Below are positions 35,256 to 43,381 of a stretch of 64,000 nucleotides of DNA, piece after piece; position 1 is the stretch's first letter; each line of letters opens with the position of its first letter. The translations under genes and the position numbers were made by a program. The notes under the pieces are model-generated. The model was not told the origin of the DNA. It was given only the letters and a program-made list of their open reading frames with translations, and ran no database searches. This DNA comes from Flavilitoribacter nigricans DSM 23189 = NBRC 102662. Lineage in GTDB: Bacteria; Bacteroidota; Bacteroidia; Chitinophagales; Saprospiraceae. The stretch lies in assembly GCF_002646595.1 (NCBI RefSeq), contig NZ_PDUD01000001.1:372001-436000 (forward strand), written 5' to 3'.

Positions 35256-36752
35256 TCAGGCCAGCAGATCTTTGACGACCTTGCCGTGTACATCCGTCAG
35301 GCGGTAGCGCCGCCCCTGATGCTTAAAGGTCAACTTTTCGTGATCCACGCCCAGCAGATGCATCATGGTAGCCTGAAAATCGTGTACGTGGACCGGATCC
35401 TTGACAATATTGTAGCTGAAATCATCGGTCTCACCGTATACTGTGCCCGGCTTCACGCCCCCACCGGCCATCCAGATGGTAAAACAGCGCGGATGGTGAT
35501 CCCGCCCGTAGTTATCATTGGTCAATCGTCCCTGACTGTAAACCGTGCGTCCGAATTCGCCACCCCAGACTACCAGCGTATCTTCGAGCAGGCCCCGGCG
35601 TTTCAGGTCCATCACCAAAGCGGCACTGGCCTGATCGGTATCTTTGGCCTGCAGCCGCAGATCGTGCGGCAGATCGACGTGCTGATCCCAGCCCATATGG
35701 TACAGCTGAATGAATTTCACATTACGCTCGGCCAGGCGACGGGCGAGCAGACAATTGGCCGCGAATGTCCCCGGTCGACGGGAGTCCGGACCGTACAGAT
35801 CGTACACTTCTTCCGGTTCGCCGGAAATGTCCATCGCTTCGGGCACCGAAGTCTGCATCCGGTAGGCCATTTCGTACTGGGATATGCGGGAATACACCTC
35901 CGGATCTCCAAACTCCTTAGCCCGGATATCATTCAGTTCCGCCAGACGATCGAGTGCCCGGCGGCGATCCGGGGCTTCTACCCCATCGGGATTATTGATG
36001 AACAATACCGGATCTTTCCCAGCTCGGAACTGCACCCCCTGGTGCATGGAGGCCAGAAAGCCGTTGCCCCAAAGCCGGGAATAGATCGGCTGCGGCCGGA
36101 TCAGGCCCCGCGACAATAAAACGCAGAAGGTCGGCAGATTTTCGTTATCACTACCCAAACCGTAGGACAGCCAGGATCCCATCGACGGCCGTCCCGGTTG
36201 CTGGGAGCCCGTCTGGAAAAACGTGATCGCCGGATCGTGGTTGATCGCCTCGGTATACATGGAGCGGACAAAGCACAGTTCATCGGCGATCTTTGCCGTA
36301 TGCGGCATCAACTCGCTCAACCAGGCTCCGCTCTGCCCGTACTGTTTGAAAGAGAAAAAAGAAGGCGCTACCGGCAAGGAACTCTGGTAGGCCGTCATGC
36401 CGGTAAGCCGCTGACCCATCCGCACGGAGCCCGGCAGTTCGGCACCGAACATCTCGGCCAGTTTGGGTTTGTAATCGAACAGATCGATCTGAGCGGGACC
36501 TCCACTCTGAAACAAATAGATCACCCGCTTGGCCCGGGGAGCGATATGGGTCGTATCCAGGATGCCTCCCAGTCCGGTATTACCACTGACGGTCGGCACG
36601 CTCTCCGCCGGATTACATCCTGGCAAAAGGGAGGAGAGGGCCACGCCGCCCAGTCCCAGGCTCAAACGCGACAAAAATTGCCGGCGGTTGACCTGTAATG
36701 CGGCCTCGGTCTCCAGATCAGTGTATTTTAAAGGGCGGTTATGCTTAGCCAT
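35256..36752 (-). CDS. DUF1501 secreted protein (alkaline-phosphatase/sulfatase-like fold), 498 aa
   Basis: Tat-type signal with [12 protein letters not shown] near residue 22 and a lipobox-like LLPGC. The body has the DUF1501 landmarks: [17 protein letters not shown], the HHPRCF segment after GGEFGRTV, and the C-terminal [14 protein letters not shown] with the HLLG motif. DUF1501 proteins resemble the alkaline-phosphatase superfamily and are almost always paired with a PSD1/DUF1553 cytochrome, as here (44 bp upstream). The function of such pairs has not been shown biochemically as far as I know. A second, divergent DUF1501 gene lies at 53156-54589. Confidence 0.9.
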   Translation of the reverse strand: MAKHNRPLKYTDLETEAALQVNRRQFLSRLSLGLGGVALSSLLPGCNPAESVPTVSGNTGLGGILDTTHIAPRAKRVIYLFQSGGPAQIDLFDYKPKLAEMFGAELPGSVRMGQRLTGMTAYQSSLPVAPSFFSFKQYGQSGAWLSELMPHTAKIADELCFVRSMYTEAINHDPAITFFQTGSQQPGRPSMGSWLSYGLGSDNENLPTFCVLLSRGLIRPQPIYSRLWGNGFLASMHQGVQFRAGKDPVLFINNPDGVEAPDRRRALDRLAELNDIRAKEFGDPEVYSRISQYEMAYRMQTSVPEAMDISGEPEEVYDLYGPDSRRPGTFAANCLLARRLAERNVKFIQLYHMGWDQHVDLPHDLRLQAKDTDQASAALVMDLKRRGLLEDTLVVWGGEFGRTVYSQGRLTNDNYGRDHHPRCFTIWMAGGGVKPGTVYGETDDFSYNIVKDPVHVHDFQATMMHLLGVDHEKLTFKHQGRRYRLTDVHGKVVKDLLA

Positions 36753-36796
36753 AATATCCTTGAGTTGCAGTTTTTAAATGTTTGGTTCTTTCGTGG

Positions 36797-39700
36797 TCAG
36801 GACCTCATCTTCGCTTCATCGAGATTCATGAGGGTATTGGCTACCATGGTCCAGGCCGCCAGTTTTCCGGGCGCAAGATCCCGGTCGGGGGCAACCGCTC
36901 CGATATCCAGATAGCGTTGGGCCCGTTGGGGATCGTCGCCGAAGGACCGCAGTTCGTCCTCCAGCAGCTGGGTTAATATGCCGAGTTCCTCTTCCGTCGG
37001 CTGCCGGGAAGTCAACATGCGGAAACCAAATTCAATCCCGGTCCGGACATCGCCGTCAGCGGCTTTTAGCATCCGGGTCGCCAGCTCGCGCGATGCCTCC
37101 ACGTACTGCGGATCGTTCAGCAGCACCAGCGATTGTAAAGGCGTACTGGTGGCCTGCCTTTTCACTACACAAACGGCGCGTTCCGACGCATCGAAGGTGA
37201 GCATGGTGGGTGGCGGGATGGTCCGTTTCCAGTAGGAATATAAACTGCGCCGGTGCAGGCCGTCCCCGCGGGAAGCCCGGTATTTATTTTCTCCGATCTG
37301 ATTGGCCAGCTCTTTCCAGATACCGGCCGGCTGGTAGGGTTTCACCCACTTACCGCCAATAGAATCGACGAGCAGACCACTGACGGCGAGCGCATTATCG
37401 CGGACCATTTCGGCCGAAAGCCGTTGGTTCGGACCGCGCGCCAACAGGCGGTTTTCCGGATCACGTCGAAGTTTATCCGGGCTGATCCGGCCGGACTGTC
37501 GGTAGGTTTCCGAAAGGGCGATCTTGCGCAGCATGGCTTTGATGTCCCAGTTGTTCTCCATAAAATCTACCGCCAGCCAGTCCAGCAGTTCCGGATGGGA
37601 AGGCAAAGCACCCTGGCTACCGAAATCTTCGGAAGTGCTGACGATCCCCTTGCCGAAAAGCTGCTGCCAAAGCCGGTTGACGAATACCCGGGCCGTCAGC
37701 GGATTCTCTGTATCGGTGATCCACTGGGCCAGCCCCAGGCGGTTTTTCGGTTGTTCTTCCGGAAAGACCAGCACCGAAGCGGGAGGTGCCGGTGCTACCT
37801 TTTCCGTAGGCGCATCGTAAGCCCCCCTGGCCAGGATAAAAGTTTCGCGGACGGTATCCATTTCCTCCATGATCATGATGTAGGGAATGGGCTGCACCCG
37901 TTCGCGCAGATCGTACAATTTTTCCTGTAGTACCCGGTTCTCTTCCGAAACCCGGAGCAGGTAATGCGGCAACAGGGTTTCCCGTTCGGCTTGCCGGCGG
38001 GCACCTGGCGCCATTGTCCGGTAGGCGGTAGCAAATGGCTTCTCCACGATCCCCTGTACTTCCAGCGGTGACAGTTCGCGGGCGTACACCCGGATCTCAT
38101 CCAGCTTGCCCCCGGCAAACCCGTGGATATCACCGCGGGTCTTTTTGCGGTGGGTCCAGTTACCGGCCAGCAGGTCATTACCGTTGAGGATACTTTTGCG
38201 ATCCAGTTGGTCCAGCAGCATCTCAACCGGCTGTTTTTCTCCATTGATGAAGAGCTGTATGCCTTTTGCTTTGCCCGAACCATTGTAAGTGGCAAAAACG
38301 TGGGTCCACCGTTCGGGCGCGATGCGGCTCCTGGTCTGGACTTCGATCCTTTCCGCGCCCTGGTTGTGGATGAGGCTCAGGCGCAGGAACCCCTCTTTGG
38401 TCAGGGCCAGCTCGTATCCGCCACGCTTTTGTTCGCCGTTCCGGCGCACCAGCAATCCGGCTGCCTTTTCGCGGTTCGGAGGCGCCTGGATCCAGGCACC
38501 CAGTGAAAAAGGATGGTACCAGTCAAAATCCCCAACATCTCCCAGATTCAGAAAATTGGAACCGTCAAATTCCAGAGCCTGCCCCCGGTAGCCGGCGATC
38601 AGGGCCGGAGGTTGCAGTTCCGCCAGCAGGCCGGTATTCATCCGGCCCGGTCGTTCCGGAGCTACTTCGTCGCGGGTTCGCAGTGCTTCAACGGCTTCCA
38701 GGCGATGGTAGCTGATGAGGTCTTCTTCCAGTTCTTCGTTGCCTTCCAGTTCTGCCCCTTCTGCCGTCAGCCATTCCCGAAAGGCCGGCAGATCGGTCCG
38801 CTGCATTAGGGAATCTTTGGTTTGCAGCTGGGTGATGGAGGTATCCAGAAAAGCGACCAGCGCTTCCAGTTCCTCATCCTCCATTTCCAGATTCGGGTAG
38901 GGCGCTTCGTTGAAATAATTGATCTGGCCTCTTTCATCGATACCATTGAAAAAAGCGAACAGACTGTAATAATCTTTCTGCGAGATCGGATCGTATTTAT
39001 GATCGTGACAACGCGCGCATTCCATAGTCAGTCCCAGAAAGGCGGCCGAGGCGGTATTGGTCCGATCCGCAACGTATTCTGTGACGTATTCCTCGTTCAC
39101 CACTCCCCCTTCCTGGGTAATAGCGTGGTTACGGTTGAAACCCGTCGCCAGTTTATGAGCGTAGGTAGGATTGGGCAGGAGATCTCCCGCCAACTGATAA
39201 ACTACGAAGCTATCGTAGGGCATATTTGTATTAAAAGCATCGATCACCCAGTCCCGCCAGGGCCACATGGTGCGGGGCCGGTCATCCTGATAGCCGTGGG
39301 AATCGGCGTAACGCGCCACATCGAGCCAGGTAGAAGTCATGCGTTCTCCGTAAGCCGGATCAGCCAACAGGCGATCGACGACTTTTTCGTAGGCATCTTC
39401 ACTATTATCCTGTACAAAAGCTTCGAGCTCTTCCGGCCCCGGCGGCAGGCCGGTCAGGTCAAAAGATACCCGGCGCAGCCATTTTCCCCGGCTGGCCGGC
39501 GACTCCGGCTTCAGTCCCTCCTGTTCCAGTTTGGCCAGGACGAACTGGTCGATCTCATTGCGCGGCCATTCGTTCCTTTTTACTTCGGGCAGAGCCGGCT
39601 TTTCCGGCGGGATAAATGCCCAGTGGTCCTTCCATTCAGCGCCCTGGTCAATCCATTTTTTCAATAATTCAATCTCGTAATCCGACAGGGTCAGATTGGA

Positions 39701-40036
39701 TTCGGGCGGAGGCATCACCAGTTCGTGATCCAGACTCGTGATCCGCTGAATGAGGGAACTCTTTTTGAGATCGCCCGGCACAATGGCGTAGCGATTATCC
39801 GCGCTGTCCAGCAGCGCAAAAGCACCCGACTTGATATCCAGTCGCAGGTCGCCTTTGCGCGCTTTTTCATCGGGACCGTGACAGGCAAAACAGCGATCGG
39901 ATAAAATAGGCTTTATGTGAAAGTTGAAATCAACTGTTTTGGGTAACTTCGCTTCCCCGCCGCTATCGGACTGACAGGCAGCCAGGGACAGTAGCAACAC
40001 ACTCAGTATTCCAAAGCCAGTAAAATTGGTCTTCAT
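36797..40036 (-). CDS. PSD1-type cytochrome c protein with DUF1549/DUF1553 and LamG-like domain, 1079 aa
   Basis: Lipoprotein (cysteine at residue 21, LSLAAC). The N-terminal PSD1 cytochrome motif is CFACH (49-53), then DUF1549 with a second haem-type motif CARCH followed by DHKYDPISQ, a LamG/concanavalin-like insert of about 200 residues in the middle, and a C-terminal DUF1553 domain (NRLWQQLFGKGIV; LLDWLAVDF). The frame is open to 40069, but the ATG at 40036 begins the signal peptide. The pairing with DUF1501 is typical of Planctomycetes and scattered Bacteroidota. The LamG insert suggests binding of a polymer. The electron partner is unknown. Confidence 0.9.
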   Translation of the reverse strand: MKTNFTGFGILSVLLLSLAACQSDSGGEAKLPKTVDFNFHIKPILSDRCFACHGPDEKARKGDLRLDIKSGAFALLDSADNRYAIVPGDLKKSSLIQRITSLDHELVMPPPESNLTLSDYEIELLKKWIDQGAEWKDHWAFIPPEKPALPEVKRNEWPRNEIDQFVLAKLEQEGLKPESPASRGKWLRRVSFDLTGLPPGPEELEAFVQDNSEDAYEKVVDRLLADPAYGERMTSTWLDVARYADSHGYQDDRPRTMWPWRDWVIDAFNTNMPYDSFVVYQLAGDLLPNPTYAHKLATGFNRNHAITQEGGVVNEEYVTEYVADRTNTASAAFLGLTMECARCHDHKYDPISQKDYYSLFAFFNGIDERGQINYFNEAPYPNLEMEDEELEALVAFLDTSITQLQTKDSLMQRTDLPAFREWLTAEGAELEGNEELEEDLISYHRLEAVEALRTRDEVAPERPGRMNTGLLAELQPPALIAGYRGQALEFDGSNFLNLGDVGDFDWYHPFSLGAWIQAPPNREKAAGLLVRRNGEQKRGGYELALTKEGFLRLSLIHNQGAERIEVQTRSRIAPERWTHVFATYNGSGKAKGIQLFINGEKQPVEMLLDQLDRKSILNGNDLLAGNWTHRKKTRGDIHGFAGGKLDEIRVYARELSPLEVQGIVEKPFATAYRTMAPGARRQAERETLLPHYLLRVSEENRVLQEKLYDLRERVQPIPYIMIMEEMDTVRETFILARGAYDAPTEKVAPAPPASVLVFPEEQPKNRLGLAQWITDTENPLTARVFVNRLWQQLFGKGIVSTSEDFGSQGALPSHPELLDWLAVDFMENNWDIKAMLRKIALSETYRQSGRISPDKLRRDPENRLLARGPNQRLSAEMVRDNALAVSGLLVDSIGGKWVKPYQPAGIWKELANQIGENKYRASRGDGLHRRSLYSYWKRTIPPPTMLTFDASERAVCVVKRQATSTPLQSLVLLNDPQYVEASRELATRMLKAADGDVRTGIEFGFRMLTSRQPTEEELGILTQLLEDELRSFGDDPQRAQRYLDIGAVAPDRDLAPGKLAAWTMVANTLMNLDEAKMRS

Positions 40037-40081
40037 AATGGTGATCAGTTTGAAAAATTGAATGCCCAAATGGGCTTCGTT

Positions 40082-41317
40082 CTAAGGGACCATGTCCAGG
40101 GAAACGCCCAGTAATTCCCGGGCAATCCGATCGAGAATGGCCGCATCTCCTTCAAAATGGAAGGTATACTGGGTGTGACTGCCGCTCTCCCCTCCCGGCA
40201 GGGCGAGTGCGGGTGAAGAGGTTTCCAGTTCGTAAAAGGGCCCCATCGGATCGGCTCCCGGCTCGGGCGGTCCGTCATTATAGGAATTGACCGCATCTCC
40301 GGCGTAGGGCTCATCCTGGAGCTCCCACAGCGAGTTGACATAATCACTGACGCCAGCAGGCTTATCGTACCTGACAATGGTCAGGATCTGGTTCTGGGCG
40401 TCGTAGGCACCCAGAATATCTTTAGCCCGGGACGGGTTCAGACCGATCTTACTCCGGTACTGCCCGTCTGCGGTAAAGAACAGCACCCCCTCTCCTACCT
40501 GGAGTCGTTCGGCGGGTACTTTCCCAAAATAGGTATCGTTGACGGTAGCGCCCAGGGTCTCGGGATCTCCCGTTTCAAAAGGGACGATCACCGTTGTCGC
40601 ATCGGAAGGATTGAACATCCCCAGTAACCAGATCGACAGCAATCCGGTCTCCTTTTTCCAGTCTTCTTTTCCGGTATTGGTAATGATGTTGGTGGTTCGA
40701 TAACCGACGGACTGCAGGCTGTCGTTCGGAGGGAGTCCCAGGGTTTGAAAAATAGCAGCGGTTGGAAGTACCTCTACGCTGCGATCGATTTCCAGATCGA
40801 AGGTAAAGCCGGAGTAGTTGGTCAGCGAGGTCTGCTTTTGAAAACTTGCTTTTTGGGAAGTTTGGCCCACCGTATCGTAGACGTCCAGATCAATCACCCG
40901 GGGAGTCTGCCAGTGTTCGAAATCAAAAGGATCACCCTCCCGGAAAAAAATGGAATACTGACCACCTTCCGGGCCCAGCCAGAAACGCTCTTCACCGCCG
41001 AAAGCATTCATGTGTTCGAGGGTATCTCCCGATTCGAAGAGCCGCCGGTTGATCCAGCCGTAGCTGCGACCGGTATCTCCATTGGCCGAACTGGTCATCA
41101 CCCGCCCTTGCAATGCCGGGGCTACGGCCACCCTACCGGTGCCGTTGGGTTCTTCCAGTACCATGACTTCAGTGTACTCCCGAAGAAAGTTTACATCTTC
41201 CTGAAAGGTAGTATAGGTTGGAGTGGGCTCCGGATCTTCTTCTTCCGGAGCTTCGGAGGAACAGGCGCAAAGGGCAGCCAGCGCCAGGGCCAGGCATAGG
41301 TTTTGTTGGTTCTTCAT
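40082..41317 (-). CDS. DUF6786-like lipoprotein, 411 aa
   Basis: Lipoprotein signal (ALCACSSEA, cysteine near residue 19) followed by an acidic linker and a single beta-rich domain that looks like the DUF6786 family, related in shape to galactose-mutarotase folds. Visible pieces are GRVMTSSANGDTGRSYGWIN and GGEERFWLGPEGGQ, which recall sugar-binding beta-sandwich enzymes. I assign the family from pattern memory only. The gene lies between the GH16 gene (224 bp upstream) and the PSD1 gene (45 bp downstream) and is probably part of glycan use. Confidence 0.6.
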   Translation of the reverse strand: MKNQQNLCLALALAALCACSSEAPEEEDPEPTPTYTTFQEDVNFLREYTEVMVLEEPNGTGRVAVAPALQGRVMTSSANGDTGRSYGWINRRLFESGDTLEHMNAFGGEERFWLGPEGGQYSIFFREGDPFDFEHWQTPRVIDLDVYDTVGQTSQKASFQKQTSLTNYSGFTFDLEIDRSVEVLPTAAIFQTLGLPPNDSLQSVGYRTTNIITNTGKEDWKKETGLLSIWLLGMFNPSDATTVIVPFETGDPETLGATVNDTYFGKVPAERLQVGEGVLFFTADGQYRSKIGLNPSRAKDILGAYDAQNQILTIVRYDKPAGVSDYVNSLWELQDEPYAGDAVNSYNDGPPEPGADPMGPFYELETSSPALALPGGESGSHTQYTFHFEGDAAILDRIARELLGVSLDMVP

Positions 41318-41442
41318 GTCCTTGTTTTGCTAAGCAATCAGGACATCAATATAGGCATTTGAAATTTCCTTCCAAAGACTTTCCCCTATTGGTTTAGGTA
41401 AATCCGAACGTCGTCCGCTACAAACTACCGGCGTTCCCGATC

Positions 41443-41511
41443 TCATCCAGAGGCTGGATGACGAACGGGTTTCGGATACTGGATCATTTCCCGGCACCCG
41501 AAACCCGTTCG
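41443..41511 (-). other. Two adjacent strong stem-loops between the GH16 and DUF6786-like genes
   Basis: The first hairpin is TCATCCAG / CTGGATGA with a 3-base loop (41443-41461). Directly beside it lies a 14-bp perfect stem, CGAACGGGTTTCGG (41462-41475) with its complement at 41498-41511 and a 22-base loop. Both lie in the 224-bp gap following the GH16 gene on the transcribed strand. No T-run follows, so mRNA 3'-end protection or differential expression of the glycan locus is as likely as termination. Confidence 0.55.
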
Positions 41512-41541
41512 GATCTAAATAAGGTATTTTCGCTTTTCTGC

Positions 41542-43194
41542 TTATTTCTGCTGGTACACACGGACATAATCCACTTCCATCACGCCTTCCGTAAAGGTGT
41601 TGTCGATCTCCCCGCCCAGAGCGCCGCCGATGGCTACGTTCAGGATCAGGAAGAAGTCTTTGTTGAACGGATAGGTTGACGCATCCTTTACCTCCGGTTC
41701 GTAGGTGTAAAAGTTGTTGCCGTCCACGCTGAATTTCAGAGCATCGGCAGTCCATTCCAGCTCGTATACGTGGAAGTCATCACTCACACCGTTTACCGTA
41801 GTGGACGCTTTATTTTCGGTATCGCCGAAGCTGGAAGGGGTATGAATGGCCGCCTGAACGACATTCTGATTGTTGCCGACATGCTCCATGATGTCCATTT
41901 CTCCGCAGGCCGGCCAGGTATTGGTCTGGTAATCCGCCCCCAGCATCCAGATCGCCGGCCAGGTGCCGCCACCGTTCGGGAGTTTGGCCCGCACCTCGAT
42001 CTTGCCGTAGGTGAATTCGAATTTGTCCTCGGTTTTCAGGCGGGTGGAAGTAAACTGGGTACCGTTGTAGTTTTCGCGTTTGGCCACGATCTTCAACGTA
42101 CCATTATCCACGTAGACATTTTCGGCCCGGTCGGTATAGAACTGCGCTTCTCCGTTCCCCCAGCCGTTGTCACCGGTGCCCAGGTCGTAGGTCCAGTTAT
42201 CCGCATTCGGAGCACCGTCCGTATTGAATTCATCGGCCCATACTTCTTCGTATTCCACCACGGGATCTCCATCTTCGGCATCCTCGGCGATCAGCCGCTG
42301 GTACCAGGCAAACTGAGCGCCGCCGTCATCCGTCTGGATCGTCCGCAGATAGATCTCGTCTTCCGAATAGCTGATGATCTCGTAGGTATTGCTCCCCAGG
42401 AAATAACTGACGAATCCGTTATTTCCGATCGTAAAACTGATGTCCGTGGTGGTCGGGATGCCACTGTCTGATTCGAAAAATCCGACGCTGCTGCTGCCGG
42501 AGGTTTCGTAGTCGTAACAACGGTCCGCGTCCGGTACGGCTGCTCCCAGTTCCGCATTTACTTCACCGCGGTTGAAGTAGGTAATGCCCTGGTTGTTCAG
42601 CGTGTAGGAGATCGTATTATCGCCGTTCAGTGAGAAGGTCATGACGTCGTTGTACAGGCAGCCTTCGCTTTCTTTTTCAAAAGGCTGGGCCATGTACCAG
42701 ATGGGTTCGCCCACCGGATTACCGCCATCATCGGCGAGCGGACCAACGCCCAGATGACCGGGCTCGGCTTTGTCCCACAGCCAGTTGCGGGAACTACCGC
42801 CCGTTAGTATAGCTACCAGATCGGTGGGCGGTTCGTAGGTTACCTCCACGGAGATCTCGGTAGTAGCATTGGTGGCCGCACCGCCCGGGCCGTAAGCAAC
42901 CACGTTCACCGTGTAGTCGCCCGAGCTGCGATAAGCATAATCCAGGTTACCGTCACTACTCACTACCGGCCGCTCTCCGGCGCTTACACCCAGGTAATAG
43001 TGATAAACCATGGCGCCTTCGGCACTGGCATCAAAATTTACCAGCCCGGAGCCATCCTGCATTACGCTTGCCGTCAGCATCAGATTGGTCGGAGCATTGA
43101 TGGCGGCAATTTCCGAAAGATCTTCTTCACAGGCAGGAAAGATCGCGGTGAGCAGGAGCAGAAAAAACATATTGAAATAAATCTTGGATTTCAT
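41542..43194 (-). CDS. Glycoside hydrolase family 16, laminarinase-like lipoprotein, 550 aa
   Basis: Cell-surface lipoprotein (cysteine 22, IFPACEED), then a PKD-like domain (about 35-120), a second beta domain of unknown type (about 130-290), and the GH16 catalytic domain (about 300-550). The catalytic motif is GEMDIMEHVG (431-440) with nucleophile Glu432, Asp434 and acid/base Glu437; the surrounding WPAIWMLG is typical of beta-1,3-glucanases. The frame is open to 43323, but the ATG at 43194 starts the signal peptide. As the enzyme of the SusC/SusD locus it points to laminarin or a related beta-1,3-glucan. Other GH16 substrates such as agarose or carrageenan cannot be fully excluded. Confidence 0.92.
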   Translation of the reverse strand: MKSKIYFNMFFLLLLTAIFPACEEDLSEIAAINAPTNLMLTASVMQDGSGLVNFDASAEGAMVYHYYLGVSAGERPVVSSDGNLDYAYRSSGDYTVNVVAYGPGGAATNATTEISVEVTYEPPTDLVAILTGGSSRNWLWDKAEPGHLGVGPLADDGGNPVGEPIWYMAQPFEKESEGCLYNDVMTFSLNGDNTISYTLNNQGITYFNRGEVNAELGAAVPDADRCYDYETSGSSSVGFFESDSGIPTTTDISFTIGNNGFVSYFLGSNTYEIISYSEDEIYLRTIQTDDGGAQFAWYQRLIAEDAEDGDPVVEYEEVWADEFNTDGAPNADNWTYDLGTGDNGWGNGEAQFYTDRAENVYVDNGTLKIVAKRENYNGTQFTSTRLKTEDKFEFTYGKIEVRAKLPNGGGTWPAIWMLGADYQTNTWPACGEMDIMEHVGNNQNVVQAAIHTPSSFGDTENKASTTVNGVSDDFHVYELEWTADALKFSVDGNNFYTYEPEVKDASTYPFNKDFFLILNVAIGGALGGEIDNTFTEGVMEVDYVRVYQQK

Positions 43195-43214
43195 TTTGGT
43201 AATTTTCGATTTTG

Positions 43215-43325
43215 CCGTGAAAGCGTTCAGCATGCCGGGCCGCCAGGCCTTCGTTCTAACTCTTAATCGCAAATCCCGGAATGTTGGACTTCCGGCGACA
43301 CCCGGCATGCTCAACACCCTCACGG
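43215..43325 (-). other. Long imperfect stem-loop in the gap between the glycan-binding and GH16 genes
   Basis: An outer stem CCGTGA (43215-43220) / TCACGG (43320-43325), an 8x8 internal loop, then an 11-bp perfect stem AGCATGCCGGG (43229-43239) / CCCGGCATGCT (43301-43311). Inside its loop is another small hairpin, CCGGAA / TTCCGG (43276-43295). It fills the GH16 leader and would form in the transcript before the GH16 start codon, which lies 20 bp further on. Possible role: control of GH16 translation or mRNA stability. Confidence 0.5.
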
Positions 43326-43326
43326 T

Positions 43327-43372
43327 AAAAAAATGTACTGCGCCTGCCGGACTGCATCCGAGCCCGGCAGGC
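43327..43372 (-). terminator. Probable intrinsic terminator or attenuator after the glycan-binding gene
   Basis: On the minus strand, a 9-bp perfect GC-rich stem (GCCTGCCGG, 43342-43350, with its complement at 43364-43372; 13-base loop) is followed 8 bases later by seven T residues (43333-43327). It lies just past the stop codon of the gene ending at 43382. It probably sets a higher level for susC, susD and the binding protein than for the downstream GH16 gene. Confidence 0.6.
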
Positions 43373-43381
43373 TGAATTTGT

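Noticed and set aside
41330-41755. Minus-strand frame overlapping the 3' end of the GH16 gene
   Set aside because: It is an out-of-frame reading of the GH16 C-terminus plus the hairpin gap; the GH16 frame carries all catalytic residues.
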